DNA of 64,000 bases from Fen-549 sp964636655 (GCA_964636655.1 CAZWTK010000007.1:1-64000); one strand, 5' to 3'; positions 55,017-63,650 are shown, numbered from the stretch's first letter. Notes: generated by a model not told the origin, from the letters alone. A program made the numbers and translations.

Positions 55017-55664
55017 GTGTTAGTGGTTGAACGAGCTAAACCGCGTCTGCGCGGTGTTTTTCACCAGTGGGCGTTCGTCCTGGCAATCCCGTTGGGCGTC
55101 GTGCTGGCGCTTGCTACCGAGGGGACCCGCGCTCGCGCCGCGGCCGCCGTCTTCGCCGCCAGCGTAGTTTTGATGTTCGGGGCAAGCGCGCTCTACCACC
55201 GACCCAACTGGTCGCCCAAGTGGCGCGCCTGGCTGCGCCGGCTCGACCACGCCAGCATCTACTGCCTGATCGCGGGCACCTACACGCCGGTCGGGCTGCT
55301 CGCCCTGCACGGCGCCTGGCAGGTCGTGGTGCTGGCGATCGTCTGGAGCGGCTGCGTGGCGGCGGTCTTCATCAGGCTGTTCTGGATCGGCGCGCCGAAG
55401 TGGCTATCAGCCACCGTCGGTATCGCGCTCGGCTGGGTCGGCGTCGTCGCCATGCCCAAGATCTATTTCGAGTTGGGGCTCGCCTGCGTGCTTCTGATCG
55501 CCGCGGGCGGGATCCTCTACAGCCTGGGCGCCGTGGTCTACGCCCTGAAGCGGCCTGATCCGTTCCCCGCGATCTTCGGTTACCACGAGATCTTTCACCT
55601 GATGATCGTGATGGCGGTGGGGTTGCAGTACGCGGCGATCGCGTTCTACGTGCTGCCGACGTAG
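55017..55664 (+). CDS. trhA: Hemolysin III / TrhA family membrane protein
   Basis: 215 aa from GTG 55017 (GTG 55023 possible). Seven membrane segments. SALYHRPNWSPKWRAWLRRL, DHASIYCLIAGTYTPVGLLA and near the end YHEIFHLMIVMAVGLQY give the conserved His/Asp residues of the PAQR-like hydrolase fold. Family members are implicated in membrane energetics or lipid sensing. The name hemolysin is historical. It is separated from cspA by the hairpin at 54922. Confidence 0.92.
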   Translation: MLVVERAKPRLRGVFHQWAFVLAIPLGVVLALATEGTRARAAAAVFAASVVLMFGASALYHRPNWSPKWRAWLRRLDHASIYCLIAGTYTPVGLLALHGAWQVVVLAIVWSGCVAAVFIRLFWIGAPKWLSATVGIALGWVGVVAMPKIYFELGLACVLLIAAGGILYSLGAVVYALKRPDPFPAIFGYHEIFHLMIVMAVGLQYAAIAFYVLPT

Positions 55665-55708
55665 AGGACCTCGAGAGCAGATCTACCTGCGCGACCCGGG
55701 CGCACGGC

Positions 55709-56161
55709 TCAGGTCTCGTCTTGCAGCGATTCTCCCTCCAGCGCGCTGAGCACCGCAATCGCTCCATCCAGCTCTATGTCCGAAACCCGCGCCGCAATCT
55801 TTCGTTCCAGCTCCGACACCGCCACGCACACAACCTTGGCCGCCTTCACGCCCTCACCCGTCAGCGAGACGAGAAACGAGCGCCGATCGTTTGCGTTGAT
55901 CTCGCGCGTCACGTAACCCCGCGCCTCGAGCCGGTCGATCACGCCGGTCAGGGTCGAGCGCTTGTGCCCGAAGAGGTCGTGCAGCTCGCCCACCGAGGCG
56001 CTGCCGCCGCGACCCAGGCGGGCAAGGATATGGGCCTCGGCCTGGCCGATGCCGAGCGCGGCGGTGCGGCGTTCGAGATAGAGACCGATCAGGTGGGTGG
56101 CGCGCTCGATCGCCGGGACGAGCTCTGGCGTTGCGGCGGCTGCGTCGTCGTCAGGCTTCAT
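55709..56161 (-). CDS. MarR family transcriptional regulator
   Basis: 150 aa from ATG 56161, overlapping the MFS stop by 11 bases (56151-56161); TTG 56170 would add three residues. QAEAHILARLGRGGSASVGE, HDLFGHKRSTLTGVIDRLEA and REINANDRRSFLVSLTGEG are the winged-HTH and wing. It is the second gene of an MFS-MarR operon whose candidate operator lies before the MFS gene. Confidence 0.9.
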   Translation of the reverse strand: MKPDDDAAAATPELVPAIERATHLIGLYLERRTAALGIGQAEAHILARLGRGGSASVGELHDLFGHKRSTLTGVIDRLEARGYVTREINANDRRSFLVSLTGEGVKAAKVVCVAVSELERKIAARVSDIELDGAIAVLSALEGESLQDET

Positions 56162-57446
56162 CGATCGCAACGGTAACGGGCGGGGCGGCTTCCGGCGCCG
56201 ACTCGCGCGAGATGACGAGGAAAACCGAGGCGCTAACGGCGATGCCGAGCCCGGCGCAGGCGAAGAGCAGCGAGGGGCTGCCGCTCAGCTCGACCAGCAC
56301 CCCGCCGAGGATCGCGCCGAGCGGCATCAGCGACCAGGAGATGACGCTGGTGATGCTGCGCACGCGGCCGAGCAACTCGTTCGGGACAAGCGTCTGGCGG
56401 ATCGTCTCGCTGGAGATGCCAAACAGCGTCGCCGAGCCGAGCACGAGCAGCCAAACCGCCGTGCCCAGCCAGAATTGCGAGACGGCGGCCAAACAGACGA
56501 GCAGCACTCCCTTCGTCGCGGCGGCGCCGAAGGTGCGCGCGGCAAAGCCGAGCCGTCGCGACAGCGCAGGCGCCGCCAGCGCCATGATCAGCCCGCCCAG
56601 GCTGCCGGCGCCGAAGATCAGCCCGATCTGGCTGTCACCGGCGCCCAACCTCTCCTTGGCGAAGAAAACCAGCTCGGAGGCCGCCGCCGCGTAGAAGAAG
56701 GTCGCCGCGGCGAGCATCAGCGAGATGTTGCGGATGACGGGAACCGAGAGCACGAAGCGCAGGCCCTCGGCGATCTCGGCGCGCAGCCGGTTCTCGGCCG
56801 GGCGCGCGTCGCGGCCGCGCTTGCGGTCGCCGAAGCGAGTCCGGATCAGTCCGAGCGAAAAGGCCGAGACGATGAAGGAGAGCGAGTCGCCGATCAGCAC
56901 GCTCTCGAGCGGCAAGAGCAGCATAACGGCGCCGGCCAGCGGTGGGCCCAGCAGCTGCACGGCTGAAGAGGCGGCCTGCAGCCTGCCGTTTGCGAGCACG
57001 AGTTGCTCGCGCGCCACAAGGCGCTGCACGGCCGCAGACTGCCCGGCGTCGAAAGCGATGGCGAGCGCCGTCTGGGCGAAGGCGAGCGGATAGACGAACC
57101 AGACCGAGAGATGACCGCTCAGGGAGAGTACGGGGATCGTCGCCACCACCAACGCCCGGCCGATGTCGGCGCCGATCATCAGCCGGCGGCGGTCGAGCCG
57201 GTCGCTCCAGGCTCCGATCGCGAGCCCGAGCAGGGGGTAGGGCAAGAAGCCGGCCGCCAGCGTGGCGGCCAGGCTCATCGGCGAGCCGGTCAGCTTGAAG
57301 ACCAGCAGCGGCAGCGCAAACAGCGTGAAGGAGCTGCCGAGTGCCGACACCGTCTGCCCGACCCAGAAGCGGCCGAAGTCGCGACCCAGGCGGGTTGTGC
57401 CGGGGCGACGCGCACGAAAGCGAGAGTTGAGACGAAAGAAGTTCAT
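56151..57446 (-). CDS. MFS transporter (enterobactin-exporter-like family)
   Basis: 431 aa, ATG 57446. Twelve membrane segments. FGRFWVGQTVSALGSSFTLF opens it, GAWSDRLDRRRLMIGADIGR is motif A and LVPNELLGRVRSITSVISWS the second-half motif, as in MFS_3 (EntS/macrolide-efflux-like) proteins. The coupled MarR gene suggests drug or metabolite export under ligand control. Confidence 0.92.
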   Translation of the reverse strand: MNFFRLNSRFRARRPGTTRLGRDFGRFWVGQTVSALGSSFTLFALPLLVFKLTGSPMSLAATLAAGFLPYPLLGLAIGAWSDRLDRRRLMIGADIGRALVVATIPVLSLSGHLSVWFVYPLAFAQTALAIAFDAGQSAAVQRLVAREQLVLANGRLQAASSAVQLLGPPLAGAVMLLLPLESVLIGDSLSFIVSAFSLGLIRTRFGDRKRGRDARPAENRLRAEIAEGLRFVLSVPVIRNISLMLAAATFFYAAAASELVFFAKERLGAGDSQIGLIFGAGSLGGLIMALAAPALSRRLGFAARTFGAAATKGVLLVCLAAVSQFWLGTAVWLLVLGSATLFGISSETIRQTLVPNELLGRVRSITSVISWSLMPLGAILGGVLVELSGSPSLLFACAGLGIAVSASVFLVISRESAPEAAPPVTVAIDEA

Positions 57447-57495
57447 ATCCGTAATATCCGAAACCGGATAATACAGAAAGAGAGCAAAGAGTCAA
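57446..57495 (-). promoter_or_regulatory. Promoter and MarR-type operator of the MFS-MarR operon
   Basis: On the minus strand TTGACT (57495-57490), 16-base spacer, TATTAT (57473-57468). The inverted repeat TATCCG-AAAC-CGGATA (57455-57470) overlaps the -10, and a further half-site ATATCCG lies at 57445-57451. The leader before ATG is about 15 bases. Confidence 0.7.
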
Positions 57496-57546
57496 GCGCG
57501 ACTCGGGTTCGGTCGGCGATCGTGCTCTAGCGAGGCGTTATTGCTT

Positions 57547-58791
57547 TCAGGCGATCTCGTCGAAGGGATCGGAGAAAGTCGGAGTCCGTAGCTCGAGCTC
57601 CTCGTCGAGGCCGGTGATCGGGCTGGTCTCGGCGACCAGCCAGCGAACAAGTCCGTGCGCGCCCATCGACCGAGCGACGCGCCGCTGACGGTCGGCGCCC
57701 GTCTCGAGCGCCAGGCGCAGAGCGTCGCCCAGCTCATGCTCGCAGTCGAGCGTACGGGCGATCGGGAACAGCTTCTCGACCAGCTCGGCGACGGCCTCGG
57801 CGGTGTGCATCCTCTCGCCCGTGGCCAGGTCGGCGAGCTGACCACGGCAACCGTCACGCACGGCCAGCCAGGCGTTCTCGTGGATGCGCTCGCTCGGGTA
57901 GACCGGCAGTGTTCCCTCGGCGTCGACTCTCGTCGCCAGCCAGGCTGCGAGGGTCTGTACGAGCGCGACGATCGCAGCGGCGTCGGCGACCCGCGTCTGG
58001 GCGTCGGCTATGCGCAGCTCGATCGTTCCGTAGGTGGGCGACAGGCGCAGATCCCACCACTGGTAGCTGGGGTCGGTCATGGCGCCGGCGCGGGCCGCCC
58101 AGTCGACGAAGTCGACGTAGGCCTGCCAGGACGGGAAGGCGGGCGGAATACCGTGGCGCGCGAAGCCGCCGTTCAGCTTCCAGCGGATCGAGCTGATGCC
58201 GCTGTCCTGCGCGCCGTAGAAGGGCGAGTTGACCGCGAGGGCGGCGACGTAGGGCAGGTAGCTGCGCAGAGCGTTGTAGACGGCCAGCGCCCTCTCGGCT
58301 CCGGGCACGGCCACGTGCACGTGCAGCCCGCAGGTGAGCGTGATCGCCTCAGCCCAGGGGCAGTCGCGCCCGATCTGCTGGTAGCGCGGGCGCTCGCTGA
58401 GCGGACCCGGATCGATGGCGATCGGGTGGGCGCCGGCGGCGATGAAGGCGACGTTCCCGGAGAGGCGCCGGTGCAGGCTCGAGCGTAGATCGGCGAGCGA
58501 GCGGCGGACGTCGCGGGCGGTGAGGCAGACGGGCGTGACCAGTTCGATCTGGGTCGAGCGCAGCTCGGGAACGACGCGCCGATCGCCGTCGAAGGCGCGC
58601 AGAACCTGCTCGTTGGCGGCCACCGGCTCGAACGTCATGGGGTCGACGAGCAGCAGCTCGTCCTCGACACCGATCGTGTAGGGAGTGGCGTGCTCGAACT
58701 TGTCGAAGTAGCGAGCGACGGGAAGGTCGCAATCCTTGCGCAGGCGCGTCGAGCGCGGAACTCTAGCCGGTCGCTTCATCGGGCTGTCCAT
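57547..58791 (-). CDS. Carboxylate-amine ligase, YbdK/GCS2 family
   Basis: 414 aa from ATG 58791 (ATG 58779 is next). TPYTIGVEDELLLVDPMTFE has the E-E-L metal/ATP site, STQIELVTPVC and LTCGLHVHVAVPGAERALAV the GCS2 motifs, WWDLRLSPTYGTIELRIADA the C-terminal core. Family members form gamma-glutamyl-cysteine-like amide bonds with ATP. In actinobacteria the true substrate of YbdK-type proteins is often unknown. It is a stand-alone gene. Confidence 0.92.
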   Translation of the reverse strand: MDSPMKRPARVPRSTRLRKDCDLPVARYFDKFEHATPYTIGVEDELLLVDPMTFEPVAANEQVLRAFDGDRRVVPELRSTQIELVTPVCLTARDVRRSLADLRSSLHRRLSGNVAFIAAGAHPIAIDPGPLSERPRYQQIGRDCPWAEAITLTCGLHVHVAVPGAERALAVYNALRSYLPYVAALAVNSPFYGAQDSGISSIRWKLNGGFARHGIPPAFPSWQAYVDFVDWAARAGAMTDPSYQWWDLRLSPTYGTIELRIADAQTRVADAAAIVALVQTLAAWLATRVDAEGTLPVYPSERIHENAWLAVRDGCRGQLADLATGERMHTAEAVAELVEKLFPIARTLDCEHELGDALRLALETGADRQRRVARSMGAHGLVRWLVAETSPITGLDEELELRTPTFSDPFDEIA

Positions 58792-58946
58792 CGCGCGCCT
58801 CCTCTTCTGCCCGGAGCTACGAATCCCACGACTAGCAAGCTACGGCCGGCGTGTGTGCCCCGCCCCGAGCTGAACGCGGAAAATGAGCGGATTGCGTGAG
58901 GGTTCGCTCACATAGACGAACCTAGGTCCCACGTGCGGGCCGGCTG

Positions 58947-59165
58947 CTATCTGAAGCGGAAGACGATGCGCCCACGCTGCAGGTCGTAGGCGGAGAGCTC
59001 GACCTTGACCCGGTCGCCCGGTAACACGCGAATCCGGTAGCGGCGCATCTTGCCGGCCGTGTAGGCCTGCGTCTCGTATCCGTTGTCGAGCGCGACTCGG
59101 TACTTGCCGTTCGACAGCGCCTCGACGACCTCGCCTTCGAACTCGACCTTTTCTTCCTTCGCCAT
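58947..59165 (-). CDS. infA: Translation initiation factor IF-1
   Basis: 72 aa, ATG 59165, the exact family length. An OB-fold with VEFEGEVVEALSNGKYRVAL, GYETQAYTAGKMRRYRIRVL and PGDRVKVELSAYDLQRGRIV. It binds the 30S A site during initiation. In many actinobacteria infA sits in the rpmJ-rpsM ribosomal operon. Here it is alone and divergent from a DEAD-box helicase, so this may be a second, cold-related copy. Confidence 0.97.
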   Translation of the reverse strand: MAKEEKVEFEGEVVEALSNGKYRVALDNGYETQAYTAGKMRRYRIRVLPGDRVKVELSAYDLQRGRIVFRFR

Positions 59166-59513
59166 CCGATCACCACGCTCCGGTTGTGTCGGTGCTCTCG
59201 ACGCCCGCGCCCGCAGGTGCGAGGAGGCTGTGCCCGCGAAGCTGCAACTTCAGGGATCTGCCTTTCATCGAGAGTGCACCTTCTTTTCTGTCTGGAGTGG
59301 GAGATGGCGCCTGGGCGCAAACCGCACTCGCACACAAAGTCAATGTCCACGGTAGCAGACCCAAGCGCGGACGCTTTTGCTCGGGGTACAGGCGCTTGTG
59401 CTACGGTCCTGACACGAACGGCGGTTCGTCGTTCGGGAGATTTAGCTTCTCGTTCCTCCTTGCGTGGTTTCGAGTGGACGATCTCGAACCCGAATATCAA
59501 GGAGTTTGAACAT
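59166..59513. promoter_or_regulatory. Non-coding region between infA and the DEAD-box gene
   Basis: 348 bases that must hold both divergent promoters. The last 60 bases before the helicase contain GCTTCTCGTTCCTCCTTGCG (59445-59464), close to the csp leader block GCTTTTCTCGCGTTCCTTGC, then AAGGAG (59499-59504) nine bases before ATG. An open frame through the region lacks protein-like character. Confidence 0.5.
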
Positions 59514-60686
59514 ATGTATATGCAGTCTTTTCGCGCGCTGGGCGTCAGCGTGCAGCTCGAGCAAACGCTCGCCGCACGCGGCATCAAGCAGCCGTTTCCG
59601 ATTCAGGAGCTGGTGCTCCCCGACGCTCTCGCCGGCCGCGACGTGCTTGCAAAGTCGCCGACGGGCTCGGGCAAGACGCTTGCCTTCGCCCTGCCGATCG
59701 TCGCCCGAGTCGGCCGCGATCGCTCACAGCCGGCGGCGCTGGTGCTCGCACCGACGCGTGAGCTGGCCGGGCAGGTCGCCGACGAGATCAGGCCGCTCGC
59801 CGATATCTGCGGTCTGAGAGTCGCAGCGGTCTTCGGCGGTGCACCGCTAGGCCCGCAGGCCAAGAAGGCGCGCAGTGCTCAGATCCTGGTCGCCACGCCC
59901 GGTCGCCTGCAGGATCTGGTCGAGCGGAAGATGGTCTCGCTCGAGCAGGTCGGCCTGCTCGTACTCGACGAAGCAGACCGCATGCTCGACATGGGCTTCA
60001 AGCCGCAGGTCGAGCGGCTGATGAGGCGGCTCCCGCGCGAGCGCCAGACGATGCTCTTCTCGGCCACGCTCGACGGAGCGGTCGGTCAGCTCGCGGATTC
60101 CTACACGCGCGACCCGTCCCGCTTCGAGACGGCGCCGCTGACCGACCACGAGGAGGGCCAGATCGACCACCGCTTCGTCTCGGTCACGGCCAACGCCAAG
60201 GTCGAGAAGCTGGTCGAGGAGCTATCGGCCGAGCGCGGGCTGGCGCTCGTATTCGTCCGCACCAAGCGCGGCGCCGATCGGCTGGCGACCAGACTGGCCC
60301 GGCTCCAGGTGAACGCTCTGGCTCTGCACGGCGACATGCCGCAGAACGCCCGCCAGCGCACGCTCAAGCGCTTCCGCGCCGGTGAGGTGCAGACACTCGT
60401 CGCGACAGACGTCGCCGCGAGAGGGCTCGACCTCGAGGCGATCACACACGTGATCAACTACGACCCCCCCGAGGACGACAAGGACTACGTGCACCGGGTC
60501 GGGCGCACCGGCCGCGCGGGCAAGAGCGGAAACGGCATCACCTTCGTTCTACCCGAGCAGCAGGCCGACGTCAGCCGCCTGGCGGCGCGGCTCGGCCACC
60601 GCGAGCAGTTCGAACGCGAAGGCATGCGCGTTGCGGCGCCGCGGCGCGTCTACACGAGTCGTCGCGGTCGCAACTCACGCTGGTAG
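59514..60686 (+). CDS. DEAD-box RNA helicase
   Basis: 390 aa from ATG 59514 with AAGGAG upstream; the open frame back to 59184 is rejected. Q motif FRALGVSVQLEQTLAARGIK and PFPIQE; motif I SPTGSGKT; Ia PTREL; II LVLDEADRMLDMGF; III SAT; then LALVFVRTKRGAD, VATDVAARGLDLEAI and HRVGRTGRAG (motifs IV to VI). It has a short C-terminal tail and no RNA-binding extension. It unwinds structured RNA; company of two csp genes and infA suggests a cold-adaptation role. Confidence 0.96.
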   Translation: MYMQSFRALGVSVQLEQTLAARGIKQPFPIQELVLPDALAGRDVLAKSPTGSGKTLAFALPIVARVGRDRSQPAALVLAPTRELAGQVADEIRPLADICGLRVAAVFGGAPLGPQAKKARSAQILVATPGRLQDLVERKMVSLEQVGLLVLDEADRMLDMGFKPQVERLMRRLPRERQTMLFSATLDGAVGQLADSYTRDPSRFETAPLTDHEEGQIDHRFVSVTANAKVEKLVEELSAERGLALVFVRTKRGADRLATRLARLQVNALALHGDMPQNARQRTLKRFRAGEVQTLVATDVAARGLDLEAITHVINYDPPEDDKDYVHRVGRTGRAGKSGNGITFVLPEQQADVSRLAARLGHREQFEREGMRVAAPRRVYTSRRGRNSRW

Positions 60687-60753
60687 ACGAAGAGCCTCGT
60701 GGCAACGACACACATTCGCGCGCAATCCGAGGCCGTATCGCCCGGGAATTGGA

Positions 60754-60858
60754 GCGGTAATCCCTCTCCAGGCGCGCTAGGGTCTAGATCAATAGGACGA
60801 GTACCGTGCGCTGCCAGCGCTCCTTGCTTGTTCGCGAGACAGCAGGGAGGTGAGTTTT
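60754..60858 (+). promoter_or_regulatory. Leader of cold-shock gene 2
   Basis: GCGGTAATC (60754-60762), GACGAGTACCG (60796-60806), TCCTTGCTTGTTCGC (60821-60835) and GGGAGGTGAGTT repeat the blocks of the first csp leader in the same order, with different spacing between the first two. Confidence 0.6.
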
Positions 60859-61065
60859 ATGGCAACCGGAACCGTCAAGTGGTTTAACAACGACAAGGGC
60901 TACGGGTTCATCACGCCCGAGGATGGCGGCAAGGATCTGTTCGTTCATCACAACGGCATCGCCGGCGAGGGCTTCAAGAGTCTCCCCGAAGGGGCGAAGG
61001 TCGAGTTCGAGTCGAGTGAAGGACAGAAGGGCCCGCAGGCAACCAACGTTCGCGTTGTTGGCTGA
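60859..61065 (+). CDS. cspA: Cold shock protein (CspA family), copy 2
   Basis: 68 aa from ATG 60859 (an in-frame GTG at 60850 lies within the ribosome site and is not the start). KWFNNDKGYGFITPEDGGKD and LFVHHNGIAGEGFKSLPEGA are the RNP1/RNP2 regions. It is nearly identical to copy 1 at DNA and protein level, so the duplication is recent or kept by conversion. Confidence 0.98.
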   Translation: MATGTVKWFNNDKGYGFITPEDGGKDLFVHHNGIAGEGFKSLPEGAKVEFESSEGQKGPQATNVRVVG

Positions 61066-61087
61066 TCAAGGCTGAAGTTGTGAGATC

Positions 61088-61118
61088 GCGGGAGGTGTCG
61101 CTTGTCGGCGCCTCCCGC
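61088..61118 (+). terminator. Terminator-like hairpin after cspA copy 2
   Basis: GCGGGAGG (61088-61095) pairs with CCTCCCGC (61111-61118) around a 15-base loop that can pair further. It is 22 bases past the stop and followed by a pyrimidine-rich TCTCGTTCG. Confidence 0.65.
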
Positions 61119-61159
61119 TCTCGTTCGTGGCGCTATCACGCCTGGAGGCGAGGTGCCGG

Positions 61160-61426
61160 TTACCCGCTCGCGCCGAGCACCCAGTCGTTGCTCCGGCACA
61201 TAGGGCAGCACGGCAAGGTGCCGTCGGCGACTATGCCGTAACCGCACGCGGCGCAGCGAAAACGTGGCCGCCCCGTCGTATGGCCCGATACGACACGGCC
61301 CGTGTGCTCGCGACGTGCGAGATGGCGGCGCCTGAGCGCGGCACGAACGAGGTGGCGCTTCGAGTCGGCGTCAGCCGAGCTCGGACTACTCTTGCGCGTG
61401 AACCACTTGACGGCACCGTTTGGCAC
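61160..61426 (-). CDS. Small zinc-ribbon protein
   Basis: 88 aa from GTG 61426, with GGGGAGAGG ten bases upstream. The C-terminal part RFRCAACGYGIVADGTLPCC has Cys58/Cys61 and Cys74/Cys77 as CxxC pairs, a rubredoxin-like zinc ribbon. The middle is Arg/His-rich. The N-terminus PNGAVKWF resembles the start of cold-shock proteins (ATGTVKWF), but RNP1 and RNP2 are absent. The function is unknown; nucleic-acid binding is possible. Confidence 0.6.
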   Translation of the reverse strand: MPNGAVKWFTRKSSPSSADADSKRHLVRAALRRRHLARREHTGRVVSGHTTGRPRFRCAACGYGIVADGTLPCCPMCRSNDWVLGASG

Positions 61427-61626
61427 GAAAAGACACCTCTCCCCTGCTCATCGAACGGATAGAGAAGGCGCCCGGAAAGCGCAATCGGTACTCGCTCTTG
61501 CTCGATTACACCCTACCACGAACACAGGTTCGAGAATCGCGCCCTCCCTTGGCCGGCGATCCAGAGCACGAAGAACGTCAGCTCTGCTTCGCGGCCTTGC
61601 CGGCGGTAGCCGGTGTCGGCGCCACC

Positions 61627-62940
61627 CTAGCCCGCGAACTGTTGATAGAGCAGGAATGCGTTGAGCGCGGCGATCAGTAGCGAGATCGCAACGGCGGTCG
61701 CGGTCGTGATCTTTTGGTTGACGTGGACGCCCATGATGTCGCGGCGCCGCGTGAGCAATAGCAGTGGGATCAACGCGAACGGGATCCCGAACGAGAGCAC
61801 GACCTGGCTCATGATCAGTGCGCTCGTGGGGTTGCTGCCAATCGCCAGCAAGAACAGCGCGGGGGCCATCGTCAGTGCCCGGCGCAAGAAGAGCGAGATA
61901 CGCAGATTGACGAAGCCGGCCATGACGATCTGGCCGGCGTAGGTGCCCACGCTCGAGGAGGAAACCCCCGAGGCGAGCAACGCGGCCGCGAAGACGAGCG
62001 CTGCTCCGCCCCCGACGAGTTGACCGAAGCCGGCGTGTGCCTCTGCGATGGTGCTCACGCCGCTGAAACCGGCCCGGCCGTGGAAGAGCTTGGCCGCGAC
62101 CGCGAGCATCGCCATGTTGACGAGGCCGGCCAGACCGAGCGCTACGAGCACGTCGGTGCGCTCGAAGCGGAGAACGCGGGAGCGCTCGGCGTCGCTGCGC
62201 ACGGGCATGCGCTTTCGAGTCAGCGCCGAGTGCAGGTAGATCGCGTGAGGCATCACGGTCGCACCCACGATCCCGACTGCCAGGTAGAGCGAACTGCTGC
62301 CGTGCAGATTCGGAACGAGCCCGGCGACACTCCCCGATGTGGACGGGCCGATGCGCAAGACCTCATAGAGGAAGCCGAGCAGGATGATCCCGAGCAGTCC
62401 GGTGATTGCCAGCTCAAAGCCCCGGTGACCCCGTCGTTGCAGCTCGAGCAGCGCGAACGCGATGACGCCGGTGATCGCGCCCGCCGGCAGCAGGGGCACG
62501 TGAAAGAGCAGGTTGAGGCCGATCGCGGCGCCGACGAACTCGGCGATGTCGGTCGACATCGCCATTACCTCGGCCTGCCCCCAGAGAACCCACGAAACCG
62601 GGCGCGGATAGTGCTCGCGGCAGAGTTCCGGCAAGCTTCGGTCTGTGACGATCCCGACCTTCGCCGACAGGTACTGAATCAGCATCGCCATCAGGTTCGC
62701 GGCCAGCACCACCCACAGCAGCAGGTAGCCGAACTGAGCTCCACTCTGAATGTTGGTGGCGAAGTTACCCGGGTCGACATAAGCGATCGAGGCCACGAAC
62801 GCCGGGCCGAGCATGGCCAACGTCGCGCGCACCCAGCCGCGCGCGAGCAGCAAATCGAGCGCACTCGGTCCCGGCGCGAGTACGACGTCGCCGGCCGGCC
62901 CTGTCGCCCCTACAGGCGCGCCAAGACCCACCGGGGTCAT
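61627..62940 (-). CDS. mntH: Nramp family Mn2+/H+ transporter
   Basis: 437 aa from ATG 62940, overlapping the mntR stop (ATGA). SIAYVDPGNFATNIQSGAQF holds the TM1 DPGN metal motif (56-59) and VMPHAIYLHSALTRKR the TM6 MPH motif, both binding Mn2+/Fe2+. About eleven membrane segments. It imports manganese with protons. The co-transcribed DtxR-type regulator supports metal-dependent repression. Confidence 0.95.
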   Translation of the reverse strand: MTPVGLGAPVGATGPAGDVVLAPGPSALDLLLARGWVRATLAMLGPAFVASIAYVDPGNFATNIQSGAQFGYLLLWVVLAANLMAMLIQYLSAKVGIVTDRSLPELCREHYPRPVSWVLWGQAEVMAMSTDIAEFVGAAIGLNLLFHVPLLPAGAITGVIAFALLELQRRGHRGFELAITGLLGIILLGFLYEVLRIGPSTSGSVAGLVPNLHGSSSLYLAVGIVGATVMPHAIYLHSALTRKRMPVRSDAERSRVLRFERTDVLVALGLAGLVNMAMLAVAAKLFHGRAGFSGVSTIAEAHAGFGQLVGGGAALVFAAALLASGVSSSSVGTYAGQIVMAGFVNLRISLFLRRALTMAPALFLLAIGSNPTSALIMSQVVLSFGIPFALIPLLLLTRRRDIMGVHVNQKITTATAVAISLLIAALNAFLLYQQFAG

Positions 62941-63611
62941 CGCTCCTCCTCCACGATCAGTCGCATGGCTCGGGCGACGGTGCGTTCGAGCAAGCACACC
63001 TGCTCGCCGTTACCGACCAACAGGGGCTCGTCTGGCGGACGGCGCTCGATCAGCTCGAGGCGGTCGCCGATTCGGATTCCCTGCTCGACGAGAAAATGAA
63101 GCACCTCTGGGTCGGTGTCGGAAACCTGCGCGAAAATCCCGCTTCGCCCTGGCTCCAGATCGGCCAGGCTCTCGCTCGCAAGCTCCTCGATCGTGCCCTC
63201 GCGCGTCGGGATCGGATGGACGTGCGGGTCGCGGCCGGGGTTGCCGAGCGTCGTCGCGATCCGCTCCTCCAGCTCCTCCGAGATCGCGTGCTCGAGCACC
63301 TCGGCCTCCTCGTGCACCCGATCCAAGGGCACGCCGAGCGTCTCGGCCAAGAACAGTTCGAGCAGGCGGTGATGGCGGATGACCTCGAGCGCGACCCGAA
63401 CGCCCTCGGGCGTCAGCATCACGCCGTGGTAGGGCCGGTACGTGACCAGGCCGCTGTCGACGAGCGTCCGGATCATCTCCGATACCGAAGGAGCGCTGAT
63501 GCCGAGCCGCTCGGCCAGCGCCGAGGTGCTGACAGGCCCGCCCGGCTCTTGCAGGGCGTAGATCGCCTTCGTGTAATCCTGCACCGCACGCGTGAAGTCG
63601 TCCTGTGCCAT
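62937..63611 (-). CDS. mntR: DtxR/MntR family metal-dependent repressor
   Basis: 224 aa, ATG 63611. Winged HTH: LAERLGISAPSVSEMIRTLV; dimerisation domain with HRLLELFLAETLGVPLDRVH and EEAEVLEHAISEELE; C-terminal SH3/FeoA-like domain (GIRIGDRLELIERRPPDEPL). At the primary metal site DtxR has Cys-x2-Glu-His; here it is Glu104-x2-Glu107-His108, as in Mn-selective MntR. A palindromic operator lies 20 bases upstream. Confidence 0.93.
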   Translation of the reverse strand: MAQDDFTRAVQDYTKAIYALQEPGGPVSTSALAERLGISAPSVSEMIRTLVDSGLVTYRPYHGVMLTPEGVRVALEVIRHHRLLELFLAETLGVPLDRVHEEAEVLEHAISEELEERIATTLGNPGRDPHVHPIPTREGTIEELASESLADLEPGRSGIFAQVSDTDPEVLHFLVEQGIRIGDRLELIERRPPDEPLLVGNGEQVCLLERTVARAMRLIVEEER

Positions 63612-63630
63612 CTCAATCTAGGGATAACCG

Positions 63631-63650
63631 GGTTTAGGCAACCCTAAACC
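63631..63650. promoter_or_regulatory. DtxR/MntR operator
   Basis: GGTTTAGG-CAAC-CCTAAACC, perfect 8-base arms, 20 bases before the mntR start. The TTTAGG/CCTAAA arms match the known DtxR-family consensus. Confidence 0.8.

Noticed and set aside
59184..59513. N-terminal extension of the DEAD-box frame
   Set aside because: It overlaps the divergent infA promoter region, and a good ribosome site precedes ATG 59514.
61420..61680. Plus-strand frame of 86 codons with a charged, helix-like start
   Set aside because: It begins antisense to the zinc-ribbon start, ends inside mntH antisense, and has no ribosome site; it cannot be supported.
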